A DNA stretch of 64,000 bases, from the NCBI GenBank assembly GCA_003163855.1, contig PLRJ01000236.1, positions 6,035 to 70,034 on the forward strand, written 5' to 3'. This stretch comes from Bryobacterales bacterium (lineage in GTDB: Bacteria > Acidobacteriota > Terriglobia > Bryobacterales > Bryobacteraceae). Below the pieces are notes generated by a model. The model saw nothing but the letters and a program-made list of their open reading frames with translations. It made no database searches and was not told where the DNA came from. Shown here in pieces: positions 26,342 to 35,223 of the stretch (its first letter is position 1; each line of letters starts with the position of its first letter). The position numbers were made by a program, and so were the translations under genes.

Positions 26342-27478
26342 ATGAAACCTAGCCTGAATATTGGGATTGAGGAAGAGTACCAGACAATCGATCCGCAAAC
26401 GCGCGACTTGCGTTCGCACATCGATACCGAAATCATTTCTGAGGGCAAGCGGCAGTTGAAAGAGGCCGTAAAGGCCGAAATGCATCAATCGGTGGTGGAG
26501 GTGGGGACGGGCATTCACGCCAACGTAAAAGATGCTGCCTCGGAATTAAAAGCGTTGCGGAGCTATATCGTGAACGCGGCGAAGGCCAACAACCTTCTGG
26601 TAGCTTCGGCTGGCACCCATCCCTTCGCCGACTGGCGCAAGCAGGACATTTATCCCGATCCTCGCTACAACACCATCGTGCAGGATTTAAAAATGGTTGC
26701 GCGGGCGAACCTCATCTTTGGTCTCCATGTGCATATAGGCGTGGAGGATGAGGAAACACGCATCCACCTGATGAACGCGGCTCGTTATTTTCTGCCGCAC
26801 ATTATGGCCCTGTCAACCAACTCGCCCTTCTGGCTAGGCATGGACACGGGTTTGAAGTGTTATCGCTGCAAGGTTTTCGATAAATTCCCGCGCACCAACA
26901 TCCCCGATTATTTTCCGAGCTGGGGCGAATACGAGAACTTCATAAAGCTGCTGGTGAAAACCAATTGCATCGACAATGCGAAGAAGATATGGTGGGATAT
27001 CCGGCCGCATCCAAACTTTCCCACGCTCGAGTTTCGTATTTGCGATGTGCCGATGCGGATTGAAGAGACCATTGCCATTGTTGCGCTCATTCAAGCCACT
27101 ATTGCGAAACTGTATAAGCTGCATGCCGCGAACCAGGGCTTCCGTTTATACCGGCGCGCGTTGATTATGGAAAATAAGTGGCGCGCCGCCCGCTATGGCC
27201 TTGACGGAAAGCTGGTAGATTTCGGGAAACAGACAGAAGTTCCGGTGCGGGATTTAATCTACGAGTATCTACACTTTGTGGACGACGTAGTGGATGAGCT
27301 GGGCTCCAGGGACGAAATCAACTATATTCATCGCATTCTGGAGAATGGAACAGGCGCCGACCGCCAGTTGAAAGTTTTTCAGGAAACTAACGATCTAACA
27401 AAAGTGGTGGACTATATGGTGCAGGAAACACAGCACGGATTGAGCGAAGAGGTGCACGCAGGCGCTGGCGTCGCGTAA
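26342..27478 (+). CDS. GCS2/YbdK-type carboxylate-amine ligase
   Basis: The 378-residue protein has the glutamate-cysteine ligase family 2 signatures: NIGIEEEYQTIDP (residues 6-18), IFGLHVHIGVEDEE, STNSPFWLGMDTGLKCYR, PRTNIPDYFPSW and HPNFPTLEFRICDVPMRIEET. These enzymes use ATP to couple a gamma- or alpha-carboxylate to an amine. E. coli YbdK has weak gamma-glutamylcysteine synthetase activity, but most members have other, unknown substrates. The stop and the next start overlap as TAATG at 27476-27480. It lies between an ATP-grasp ligase and an aminopeptidase. Confidence 0.92.
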   Translation: MKPSLNIGIEEEYQTIDPQTRDLRSHIDTEIISEGKRQLKEAVKAEMHQSVVEVGTGIHANVKDAASELKALRSYIVNAAKANNLLVASAGTHPFADWRKQDIYPDPRYNTIVQDLKMVARANLIFGLHVHIGVEDEETRIHLMNAARYFLPHIMALSTNSPFWLGMDTGLKCYRCKVFDKFPRTNIPDYFPSWGEYENFIKLLVKTNCIDNAKKIWWDIRPHPNFPTLEFRICDVPMRIEETIAIVALIQATIAKLYKLHAANQGFRLYRRALIMENKWRAARYGLDGKLVDFGKQTEVPVRDLIYEYLHFVDDVVDELGSRDEINYIHRILENGTGADRQLKVFQETNDLTKVVDYMVQETQHGLSEEVHAGAGVA

Positions 27479-28497
27479 TGAGTATCGACTTGGCGGAAAT
27501 TACATTTGATCCTGAATTGGCGCAAGGCGCCTATAACGCTGTGTTTGTGTGTTTGAAGGTTCAGCCGACCGAAAAAGTGACGCTGATAACCGACCATGAG
27601 AGTGCGGAAATAGCAGCCAGTATAGTAGCGGAACTCCGGAATAATGGATGTTCGTTCCGAACTTTCATCCTGGAAGATTATGCTCCGCGGCCGCTGGTTG
27701 ACATGCCCGCGCCGGTGCTGGAAGATCTTGCATCCAGTCAGGTCAGTATCTTTGCAGTAAAGGCGCAGCCCAACGAACTGAAGACCCGCATGCAAATGTG
27801 TGATGTCGTCAACCGCAACAAAATTCGGCACGCACACATGGTGAATATCGAAAAGCACATCATGATGGAGGGCATGCGCGCCGACTTCAACCTGGTGGAT
27901 GAGTTGACGCTGCGTGTGATGAACATTGTTAACAAGGCACACGTGATTCGCGCGGTGACTAAAGCGGGCACCGATATTCGCGCTACGCTTTCGCCCGAAT
28001 TTAAATGGTTGAAGACTAGCGGCATTATCAGCCGTGACAAGTGGGGCAACCTGCCGGGCGGGGAAACCTTTACTTCACCGCTGGAAGTGAATGGAACATT
28101 CGTCGTAGACGGCGTTGTAGGCGATTACTTGTGCGCCAAGTATGGCGATCTGAAAGACACTCCGCTTACCTTGACGGTTGAAGGCAACAGACTAAGAAGC
28201 GCTAGCTGCGAAAACAAGGAACTTGAGGCCGATTTCTGGAGCTACACTCATCGCGATGCAAACAGCGACCGCGTCGGAGAGTTCGCCATTGGAACCAATC
28301 TGGCGCTGACCCGAGTGGTGGGAAACATCCTGCAGGACGAGAAAATTCCCGGTGTTCACATGGCTTTTGGCGATCCTTACGGAACTCACACAGGGGCCGA
28401 CTGGACTTCGTCAACCCACATCGATGTTGTAGGGCGCGAGTTCGATATTTGGGCCGATGAACAGCAGATTATGAAAGCCGGCAGGTTCTTGGTGTAA
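27478..28497 (+). CDS. M29-family aminopeptidase-like metalloprotein
   Basis: The 339-residue protein resembles thermophilic aminopeptidases (M29, AmpS/PepS). Candidate metal ligands are Glu in LPGGETFTSP, Glu in DRVGEFAIGTN, His in GVHMAFGDPYG, and the His/Asp pair in SSTHIDVV. It is shorter than typical M29 enzymes (about 370-410) and lacks part of the usual N-domain. In an operon with two ligases it could trim or proofread the ligated product rather than act in general protein turnover. Start ATG 27478 overlaps the ligase stop by one base. Confidence 0.82.
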   Translation: MSIDLAEITFDPELAQGAYNAVFVCLKVQPTEKVTLITDHESAEIAASIVAELRNNGCSFRTFILEDYAPRPLVDMPAPVLEDLASSQVSIFAVKAQPNELKTRMQMCDVVNRNKIRHAHMVNIEKHIMMEGMRADFNLVDELTLRVMNIVNKAHVIRAVTKAGTDIRATLSPEFKWLKTSGIISRDKWGNLPGGETFTSPLEVNGTFVVDGVVGDYLCAKYGDLKDTPLTLTVEGNRLRSASCENKELEADFWSYTHRDANSDRVGEFAIGTNLALTRVVGNILQDEKIPGVHMAFGDPYGTHTGADWTSSTHIDVVGREFDIWADEQQIMKAGRFLV

Positions 28498-28507
28498 GCT
28501 TTGCTAC

Positions 28508-29695
28508 GTGATTCCAGAACTGCGTAAAGTGTTCAATCAACGCTGGACTCCGGCTAAATACATGGAGTTCCTGTCGCTTTTAAAGCACGATGCCGCCGGC
28601 CCGATGGAGTTCCGTTGCAACGAAACTCCCCTGTTCCTGCCAAACGATCTGTTGGACAAAATGGTCCGTTACGGACAGGAACTTTATGCTCAGCTTGCCG
28701 CCGACAGCAGCTACTCCGAGCGGGCAGACGCCGCCATTCCGGCCCAATTCAAGGCGCCGAATGAAAACGCCCATCCGTTATTTGTGCAAGCCGACTTCGG
28801 TCTGGTGAGATCGCAAGACGGCAAAATAGAGCCCAAGCTGGTTGAGATTCAGGGCTTCCCTTCATTGTACGCGCTGCAGCCCAATATCGCGCGCCAATAT
28901 CGGCGCGCCTATGATATTCACGATCACTTGACCACATTTCTAAGCGGCTTGCGCGAGACCGGATACGCTGCGCTGTTGAAGAAAGCCATTGTCGGCGACC
29001 AGGATCCCTCTGAAGTCGCCCTGCTCGAGATTGATCCCTACTCACAGAAGACGCTGCCTGACTTTTTACTCACCGCAAGGCAGTTCGGAGTGCGCATCGT
29101 TGATATTACTCATGTGAAAAAAGAAGGGCGCAAGCTTTTCATCGATGGTGTCCCCATCAAACGCATCTACAACCGGGTGATTGTAGATGAACTGCTCCGG
29201 CGCGACGTGAAAGCTGGTTTTGCCTTTAGCGATGACTTGGATGTTGAGTGGGCAGGCCACCCAAACTGGTTTTTCAAGTTGAGCAAATTCTCGCTGCCCT
29301 TTTTCAAGCACGAATGCGTTCCGGAGTGCTGGTTTCTGAGCGACCTCAAGAAATTGCCGGATACTTTCCAAGATTATGTGCTTAAGCCACTCTACTCATT
29401 CGCGGGCCTTGGAGTAAAAATCAATCCTTCCAAAGAGGAGGTGGCCGCCATACCGGAAGACCAGCGGAGCCAGTATCTGATCCAGCGCAAGATGGATTTT
29501 GTTCCAACCCTTGAAACGCCCCACGGTCCCACCAAAGTGGAAATCCGCATCATGTACATTTGGGACGGCGAACAACTTAAGGCGGTAACCACACTTTTGC
29601 GTACGGGGCGCGGCAAGATGATGGGTGTTGATTTCAACAAAGGTCAGGAATGGGTGGGTGCCTCGGCCGGCTTTCATTGGAAGCCGCGAGCATAA
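28508..29695 (+). CDS. ATP-grasp-like protein, possibly circularly permuted
   Basis: The 395-residue protein starts at a GTG at 28508. An acidic segment [18 protein letters not shown] (about residues 107-124) looks like the metal-binding strand that closes an ATP-grasp active site, yet it precedes the nucleotide-binding part. That part is [17 protein letters not shown] (about 295-311, Lys plus a Gly-rich loop), with [20 protein letters not shown] and RTGRGKMMG after it. This order is that of the circularly permuted ATP-grasp / glutathionylspermidine-synthase-like group. I do not recognise the exact family. It ends the operon 10 bp after the aminopeptidase and is probably a third ligase. Confidence 0.65.
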   Translation: MIPELRKVFNQRWTPAKYMEFLSLLKHDAAGPMEFRCNETPLFLPNDLLDKMVRYGQELYAQLAADSSYSERADAAIPAQFKAPNENAHPLFVQADFGLVRSQDGKIEPKLVEIQGFPSLYALQPNIARQYRRAYDIHDHLTTFLSGLRETGYAALLKKAIVGDQDPSEVALLEIDPYSQKTLPDFLLTARQFGVRIVDITHVKKEGRKLFIDGVPIKRIYNRVIVDELLRRDVKAGFAFSDDLDVEWAGHPNWFFKLSKFSLPFFKHECVPECWFLSDLKKLPDTFQDYVLKPLYSFAGLGVKINPSKEEVAAIPEDQRSQYLIQRKMDFVPTLETPHGPTKVEIRIMYIWDGEQLKAVTTLLRTGRGKMMGVDFNKGQEWVGASAGFHWKPRA

Positions 29696-29732
29696 CCAGC
29701 CCGGGTTCTTGATAGGGGGAGATTTTGAAACT

Positions 29733-31385
29733 ATGGGTGTAAGCGAAGTAGCCGGAAAGCTGGCCGACCCGGCCGAGTTGGTAAATATTCCGCGGCTGAT
29801 TGCCAACTACTACACTTTGAAGCCGGACGTAGCTCTAGCGAGTCAGCGCGTTTCGTTTGGAACGTCAGGACACCGCGGATCATCTCTGCGCGCGTCCTTC
29901 AATGAGAATCACATCCTGGCCATTACGCAAGCCATCTGCCGCTATCGCTTGCAACAGGGCACCACAGGCCCTTTGTTCCTCGCTGCTGATACCCATGCGC
30001 TGTCCGAACCCGCCTTCATGTCTGCGTTGGAGGTGCTGGCCGCCAACAACATTGAGACGATGATCGACCAGGACGGTGGCTATACGCCAACTCCTTCCTT
30101 GTCGCACGCCATCCTCAGCTATAACAAGGGGCGAACTGACTGCTTGGCGGATGGCATTGTTATTACTCCCTCGCACAATCCACCCGAGGATGGAGGTTTC
30201 AAATACAACCCGCCCACTGGAGGCCCGGCCGATACGGGCGCCACTAAGTGGATTGAGAACCTCGCAAATAGTCTGCTGGCCGATAACTTGAACGGCGTCG
30301 AGCGCATTTTGTATTCGCGCGCGCTGACCGCAGCCACCACGCATCGCTTTGATTTTGTCTCCAGCTACGTGAACGATCTGGCCGCTGTTATTGATATGGA
30401 CGCTGTGAAGGGGGCAGGCCTCAAACTCGGAGTTGACCCTCTTGGTGGCGCCGGCGTTGCTTATTGGCCGCGTATCGCTGATCGTTATGGCCTGAACCTG
30501 GAAGTTGTGAACAAGCTGGTCGATCCCACGTTTCGTTTTATGACGCTCGACTGGGACGGCAAAATTAGAATGGACTGTTCGTCGCCGTATGCGATGGCGA
30601 GCCTTATCGCGTTGAAAGACCGGTTTGATGTCGCTTTCGCCTGCGATACCGATCACGACCGGCATGGCATTGTGGCGAAAAGCGTGGGATTGCTAAATCC
30701 AAATCACTATTTGGCTGTGGCCATCGATTATCTCTTTAGCCATCGGCCCCAATGGGCTGCGGATGCTGGCATTGGCAAAACGCTGGTCAGCAGCAGCATG
30801 ATTGACCGAGTGGCGGCGGACTTGAAGAGGCGCTTGGTAGAAGTACCAGTGGGATTTAAATGGTTTGTCGATGGCCTACTAGGTGGCAGCATGGGTTTCG
30901 GCGGCGAAGAGAGTGCGGGCGCATCCTTTCTGCGGTTGCGGAGTGGTGCTTGGAGCACCGACAAAGACGGTCTAATACTCGGACTCCTCGCAGCCGAGAT
31001 CACGGCCAAGCTAGGCAAAGATCCAGGCACTCGCTACCAGGAACTGACACAGCGGTTCGGAGATCCGGTGTACGAACGCATCGACGCGCCAGCCAATGCT
31101 GAACAGAAGGCTGTTCTTGGCAAGTTGTCGCCAGAACAGGTGCCGGCAACCGAATTGGCGGGTGAAAAGATTGACGCAAAGCTTACTAAGGCGCCAGGCA
31201 ACGGTGCGCCCATCGGTGGTCTAAAAGTCGTGACAAAGAACGGGTGGTTCGCGGCCCGGCCTTCCGGCACGGAAGACGTTTACAAGATATACGCGGAGAG
31301 CTTTCTTGGCACCCCGCACCTGCGACGGATTCAGGAAGAAGCTCGTAAGGTCATTTCAGAAACGTTTCAAGCGGCCGGAGCGTGA
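29733..31385 (+). CDS. pgm: alpha-D-glucose phosphate-specific phosphoglucomutase
   Basis: I choose the ATG at 29733 after an AGGGGGAG site; the frame is open back to 29625 but would add a tail inside the previous gene. The product (550 residues, the usual length for this type) has [11 protein letters not shown], the phosphoserine loop [12 protein letters not shown] (Ser147), the metal-binding CDTDHDRHG, and the sugar-binding [13 protein letters not shown] phosphate-binding [14 protein letters not shown] closes the protein. It interconverts glucose-1- and glucose-6-phosphate and so supplies nucleotide sugars for the polysaccharide locus downstream. It follows the ligase operon by 37 bp. Confidence 0.95.
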   Translation: MGVSEVAGKLADPAELVNIPRLIANYYTLKPDVALASQRVSFGTSGHRGSSLRASFNENHILAITQAICRYRLQQGTTGPLFLAADTHALSEPAFMSALEVLAANNIETMIDQDGGYTPTPSLSHAILSYNKGRTDCLADGIVITPSHNPPEDGGFKYNPPTGGPADTGATKWIENLANSLLADNLNGVERILYSRALTAATTHRFDFVSSYVNDLAAVIDMDAVKGAGLKLGVDPLGGAGVAYWPRIADRYGLNLEVVNKLVDPTFRFMTLDWDGKIRMDCSSPYAMASLIALKDRFDVAFACDTDHDRHGIVAKSVGLLNPNHYLAVAIDYLFSHRPQWAADAGIGKTLVSSSMIDRVAADLKRRLVEVPVGFKWFVDGLLGGSMGFGGEESAGASFLRLRSGAWSTDKDGLILGLLAAEITAKLGKDPGTRYQELTQRFGDPVYERIDAPANAEQKAVLGKLSPEQVPATELAGEKIDAKLTKAPGNGAPIGGLKVVTKNGWFAARPSGTEDVYKIYAESFLGTPHLRRIQEEARKVISETFQAAGA

Positions 31386-31623
31386 CTGCTAAGAAGAACT
31401 TCGCGTTGCGCACCTGGAGGCGATTTTAATAGGCTCGTTTAAGAGGGCGCAATTCTCTGTGGGTAATCCCTCCTTTGTGGTTACCTGCGGCAGCTTTGCT
31501 CTAGTATCTTTTCCTGAAACCTCGGAAAGTCGGTAAGGTCTAAATATCTTCTATCACTTAGTCGCTTAGTGCGGCCGGAAAGAATCCTCCCCACAAGCAC
31601 TATTTTTCAGACGACTTAGACTT
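31386..31623. other. intergenic region upstream of the GH51 gene
   Basis: This 238-bp stretch has no open frame worth reporting. A short inverted repeat GGTAA...TTACC near 31460-31484 is the only structure I notice. It separates pgm from the arabinofuranosidase gene and presumably holds the latter's promoter. Confidence 0.4.
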
Positions 31624-33225
31624 ATGCCCCTTATCCACAGGCGAAGTTTCATCGCAACCAGTGCGGCCCTGCTTCCGGCGTTTGCACGTTCAAGCCGCGC
31701 AGAGACAGCCCGAATTGAAATACTTCTGGATGAACCCATAGGGGGAGTGAACCCTAATCTTTTCGGCCACTTTACGGAGCACATTGGAGGTGTCATTTAT
31801 GACGGAGTTTGGGTCGGAGAAAAGTCCCGCGTCCCCAACGTTAGCGGCATCCGTAAAGCGCTTGTGGATGCGCTGGCGCCTCTGAATCCCCCGGTCATCC
31901 GCTGGCCCGGCGGTTGTTTTGCCGATAGCTATAACTGGCGTGACGGCGTCGGACCGCATCGCGCGAAACGGACCAATTTTTGGGCCAATGAGATGCCCTC
32001 AGTTGCGGGCGGTGATCAAAAGTACGATCCTAATGCGTTCGGAACCCACGAGTTTATGCGCTTCTGCAGGCTGGTTAAAGCCGAGCCGTACTTTGCGGCA
32101 AATGTCAGAAGTTTGCCCGCTATGGCGTTTCGCGACTGGGTGGAATATTGCAATATGCCCGCAAATCTAACCAGCCTTGGGGAAGAACGTGCGCGCAACG
32201 GCGATCCCACGCCCTTTGGCGTTAAATATTGGGGCGTGGGAAACGAGCCGTGGCACTGCGGCGGCAATTTTAGCGCGTCGGAGTATGCCAGCGAGTTCCG
32301 CCGCTTTACGGCGGCGGCGCCCGCAACTGATGTCCCCCTGAAATTGATTGCCGCGGGTCCGAACGCCGGCGACGAGCAATGGACGCGACAGTTTTTTCGA
32401 TCGATGGGCGATAAAACGCCGCAGGGGCAGTCTGTTTTCGACGGCTTTTCTCTGCATTATTATTGTGCAGCGACTGGGAAAGGTGACGCCGTAGATTTCA
32501 CAAATGACGATTGGTACGAACTATTAAGCCGCGCACAATTCATGGACGGCCTCATCGCTAAGCACTGGAACGCGATGGGCGACTTCGACCCGCATCACAA
32601 AGTGAAACTGGTAGTAGATGAGTGGGGAGCATGGCACCACCCGGGAACTGAGATTGATCCGAGTTTCCTGTTCTGCCAAATGCCTACTCTCCGTGATGCA
32701 TTGGTTTCAGCACTCACCCTGAACATCTTCATCAAAAATGCCGAGAAGGTTCAGATGGCGAATGTGGCTCAGCTGATTAATAACCTGCATTGCCTGTTTC
32801 TCGCTCATGAAGATAAATTTACGGTGACACCCAACTACCACATCTTTCGTATGCTGGCAGGGCATAGCGGCGGTACCTCGCTCCGCACGGCATGCGTCGC
32901 GCCGCCGGTGTCGTGGCACTATCTCTCCGATGATTCGTCTATGCCTAGCATCTCCGCTGCTGCCAGCATAAAGGGCAAAGTAGTTACTCTCAGCGTAGTG
33001 AATGCCAGTATCTCCGAGGCGCATTCCACACAGGTAATCGCCGAATCCGCAACCATCGCCAGCGCGTGCTCTGTCACTCTTACGTCTACTGACATTCACG
33101 CTCACAATACATTCAAAGATCCTGATTCTGTTAAGCCCAATTCACAGAATCTCGCCGTGAGTCAGCCCTGGGTCGTTACGCTGCCCCCCGCATCGGTGAC
33201 AGTATTCACTATAAAGCTGGCTTAA
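31624..33225 (+). CDS. Tat-exported GH51 alpha-L-arabinofuranosidase
   Basis: The 533-residue protein has a twin-arginine-type signal (HRRSFIATSAALLPAFA). The GH51 TIM barrel starts VNPNLFGHFTEHIGGVIYDGVWVG and carries RWPGGCFADSYNWRDGVGP. The acid/base is Glu208 in GVGNEPWHCGG and the nucleophile Glu333 in VVDEWGAWH. A C-terminal beta-sandwich runs from about 430. It releases terminal arabinofuranose from arabinan or arabinoxylan outside the cytoplasm. Export of an already folded enzyme by the Tat system is inferred from the signal. Confidence 0.93.
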   Translation: MPLIHRRSFIATSAALLPAFARSSRAETARIEILLDEPIGGVNPNLFGHFTEHIGGVIYDGVWVGEKSRVPNVSGIRKALVDALAPLNPPVIRWPGGCFADSYNWRDGVGPHRAKRTNFWANEMPSVAGGDQKYDPNAFGTHEFMRFCRLVKAEPYFAANVRSLPAMAFRDWVEYCNMPANLTSLGEERARNGDPTPFGVKYWGVGNEPWHCGGNFSASEYASEFRRFTAAAPATDVPLKLIAAGPNAGDEQWTRQFFRSMGDKTPQGQSVFDGFSLHYYCAATGKGDAVDFTNDDWYELLSRAQFMDGLIAKHWNAMGDFDPHHKVKLVVDEWGAWHHPGTEIDPSFLFCQMPTLRDALVSALTLNIFIKNAEKVQMANVAQLINNLHCLFLAHEDKFTVTPNYHIFRMLAGHSGGTSLRTACVAPPVSWHYLSDDSSMPSISAAASIKGKVVTLSVVNASISEAHSTQVIAESATIASACSVTLTSTDIHAHNTFKDPDSVKPNSQNLAVSQPWVVTLPPASVTVFTIKLA

Positions 33226-33246
33226 TACTAGCCTGTTTACAGTTGC

Positions 33247-34476
33247 ATGACCAGCGGAGTCACTCCTAATCCCAAGCAGATGCCTGTGCCCTCCGCCAAG
33301 CACATTTCTGAGCTAGATGGCGTGCGGGGCCTTGCCATCCTAGCCGTGATGTTCCATCACTTCCGCTTCATCCTCGAACCTGTTCACAGATCGCAACGGT
33401 GGTTGCTTCTGCTTTTCGATGGAGGATGGTGCGGAGTTGAAATCTTCTTTGTTCTTTCAGGCTTCCTCATCACCGGAATCCTTTTGGACACCAGAAACTC
33501 TCACGGTTTCTTCAAAACTTTTTACGCACGGCGGTTTCTCCGAATTTTCCCTCTCTATTTTGCCTACCTGGCTGTGGTGTTTCTGGTCCTGAGTCGATGG
33601 TGGCTCTCTCACTTCGGTTTCAATCCGTGGGCGCACGTGCAACCCTGGCCCTATCTCCTGTATCTCGAAAACTTCAAAGTACCCACAATGTTCAACGATC
33701 TGTTCCTGGGGCATCTCTGGAGTTTAGCGGTCGAGGAGCAATTTTACTTAGTGTGGCCGCTAGTGGTGGCGTTGCTGCCCAGAAACCTTGTTGGGTGGAC
33801 CACTTTGTTGCTGATAACGGCAGCAATCGCCGACCGCTTCCGGTTCGCTGGCAAGAGCCTCGAGATGAGTTTCCTGTTGAACACCTCCACCTGGGCATCT
33901 TTAGATTCACTGGCGCTGGGAGCTTTGGCTGCTATTCTATTGCGCTCCGCCACTTCGCTGCCTGGATTCCAACGAACAATCAAGCTTATAGGGCTCTCTT
34001 CAACTTGCCTCTTCCTACTGTGCTGCTTTCGTGAAGGTGCGTTTCTTTACTATCGGCCTGTTCACGTATGGGGTGTCCTGGCTTTATCCATAGCTTCTGC
34101 CTGCCTGGTTCTTCATTGCGCTACCCGGCCCCTGTCAGTCGTCTCGAAGGGTTTCTCACTCAGGCCAATGCGAGAGTTCGGAAAAGTAAGTTACGGTCTG
34201 TATGTTTGGCATCCATTGGTAATAGCCGTCATACTACCAAGAATTCATCCGCTCGCACCTGGCATTCCGCCACTCGAGCAGGTCACTGTGAAGGTATTGG
34301 TAATGCTCATACTCGTCGCGTTCACCTACGCAACTGCGTTGTTGTCTTGGACGCTTTTTGAGCACCCCATCCTTAGATTCAAGAAATATTTCGGGTATAA
34401 TCAGCTGCCCTCTGACGCGCTCTATACCGTAGCATCTGTAAATGAAGAGCAAAGGTTGGAAAAGTCGTTGACTTAA
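33247..34476 (+). CDS. acyltransferase 3 family membrane protein (OafA-like)
   Basis: The 409-residue protein has about ten membrane helices and the acyltransferase-3 signatures: SELDGVRGLAILAVMFHH with the catalytic His, FFVLSGFLITGILL, FYARRFLRIFPLYF (R-R-x-R-I-x-P), and SLAVEEQFYLVWP. It transfers acetyl or another acyl group to a sugar at the inner membrane. It starts 21 bp after the GH51 gene and precedes the exopolysaccharide locus, so it may decorate the polymer made there. Confidence 0.9.
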   Translation: MTSGVTPNPKQMPVPSAKHISELDGVRGLAILAVMFHHFRFILEPVHRSQRWLLLLFDGGWCGVEIFFVLSGFLITGILLDTRNSHGFFKTFYARRFLRIFPLYFAYLAVVFLVLSRWWLSHFGFNPWAHVQPWPYLLYLENFKVPTMFNDLFLGHLWSLAVEEQFYLVWPLVVALLPRNLVGWTTLLLITAAIADRFRFAGKSLEMSFLLNTSTWASLDSLALGALAAILLRSATSLPGFQRTIKLIGLSSTCLFLLCCFREGAFLYYRPVHVWGVLALSIASACLVLHCATRPLSVVSKGFSLRPMREFGKVSYGLYVWHPLVIAVILPRIHPLAPGIPPLEQVTVKVLVMLILVAFTYATALLSWTLFEHPILRFKKYFGYNQLPSDALYTVASVNEEQRLEKSLT

Positions 34477-34587
34477 CGATTAGACTCTTTCTCTTCTTCT
34501 CCGTCTGGCATGTCTCCCCTTTTTGGAGGAATCAGGGGCTAGGCCGCCGGGCATTCCATAGTTGGGTTTTCATAACAATAGCCGTTC

Positions 34588-34610
34588 GCGGTAGTGCGGC
34601 AGCTTTGCCT
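34588..34610 (+). promoter_or_regulatory. ops-like element in the leader of the NusG-paralogue gene
   Basis: GCGGTAG at 34588-34594, followed by TGCGGCAGCTTT, resembles the core of the ops element (GGCGGTAGCnT) that recruits RfaH-type NusG paralogues to paused polymerase. It lies about 30 bp upstream of the NusG-like gene at the start of the locus. A seven-base match in GC-rich DNA can be chance. Confidence 0.3.
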
Positions 34611-34621
34611 GAAAAGTTGAT

Positions 34622-35206
34622 ATGTCGCCGGTAGAAAACACAGGAAACGTGAATAATACAATCCCTAAACATCTCTCGTGGTTTGCGGTCCAGGTAACTC
34701 CTGGCAAAGAGAAGCAGGTTTCGGATAACTTGCAAATGAAAGGTTATAAGTGCCTTTTACCCATCCAACAGACTAGAAGGCATACCTCCTATGGCGTGAA
34801 AGAAGTAAAGGCGCCTCTCTTCGCTGGCTATTTGTTTTGCCTGCTCGATCTGGCCGACAACCGCATGCCAATGCTGACTACTCCGCATGTGCGCAATCTG
34901 GTCAGCTTCGGAGGAAAACCGACCCCTCTAAGAGAGACGGAGGTTAAGATTATCCAGCGCGTGGTCGACACGGGAGTTGTTGCACAGAGTTGGCCCTATC
35001 TCAGAGAGGGTAATCCGGTCGAGCTCGTCTCAGGTCCACTTGCAGGTTTGCGCGGCCTTCTTGTCTCCGTTAAGGAGGACTCGCATTTAGTGGTAGCCAT
35101 CGAAATGCTGCAGCGCTCAATTGCAGTCAAAATCCATCCTGAGTGCGTCAGTCTGCCGTTGGAAAAAGGGTGTTCGCAAATGCTTTCTTCAAGGCCGAGA
35201 GCGTAG
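34622..35206 (+). CDS. NusG-paralogue antiterminator (UpxY/RfaH-like) of the polysaccharide locus
   Basis: The 194-residue protein opens with a NusG N-terminal domain (HLSWFAVQVTPGKEKQVSDNLQMKGYKCLLP) with the hydrophobic contact surface to RNA polymerase, GYLFCLLD, and ends in a KOW domain (GNPVELVSGPLAGLRGLLVSV). Such specialised paralogues (UpxY in Bacteroides, RfaH in enterobacteria) load on polymerase near the start of long polysaccharide operons and suppress Rho termination. Its place as first gene of a ~29-kb locus fits this exactly. It should act on nascent transcription in the cytoplasm. Confidence 0.92.
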   Translation: MSPVENTGNVNNTIPKHLSWFAVQVTPGKEKQVSDNLQMKGYKCLLPIQQTRRHTSYGVKEVKAPLFAGYLFCLLDLADNRMPMLTTPHVRNLVSFGGKPTPLRETEVKIIQRVVDTGVVAQSWPYLREGNPVELVSGPLAGLRGLLVSVKEDSHLVVAIEMLQRSIAVKIHPECVSLPLEKGCSQMLSSRPRA

Positions 35207-35223
35207 TCAACTCCATAAACATA

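Noticed and set aside
29880-30665. 261-codon minus-strand frame opposite phosphoglucomutase
   Set aside because: The plus-strand frame has every Pgm motif; the antisense frame has none.
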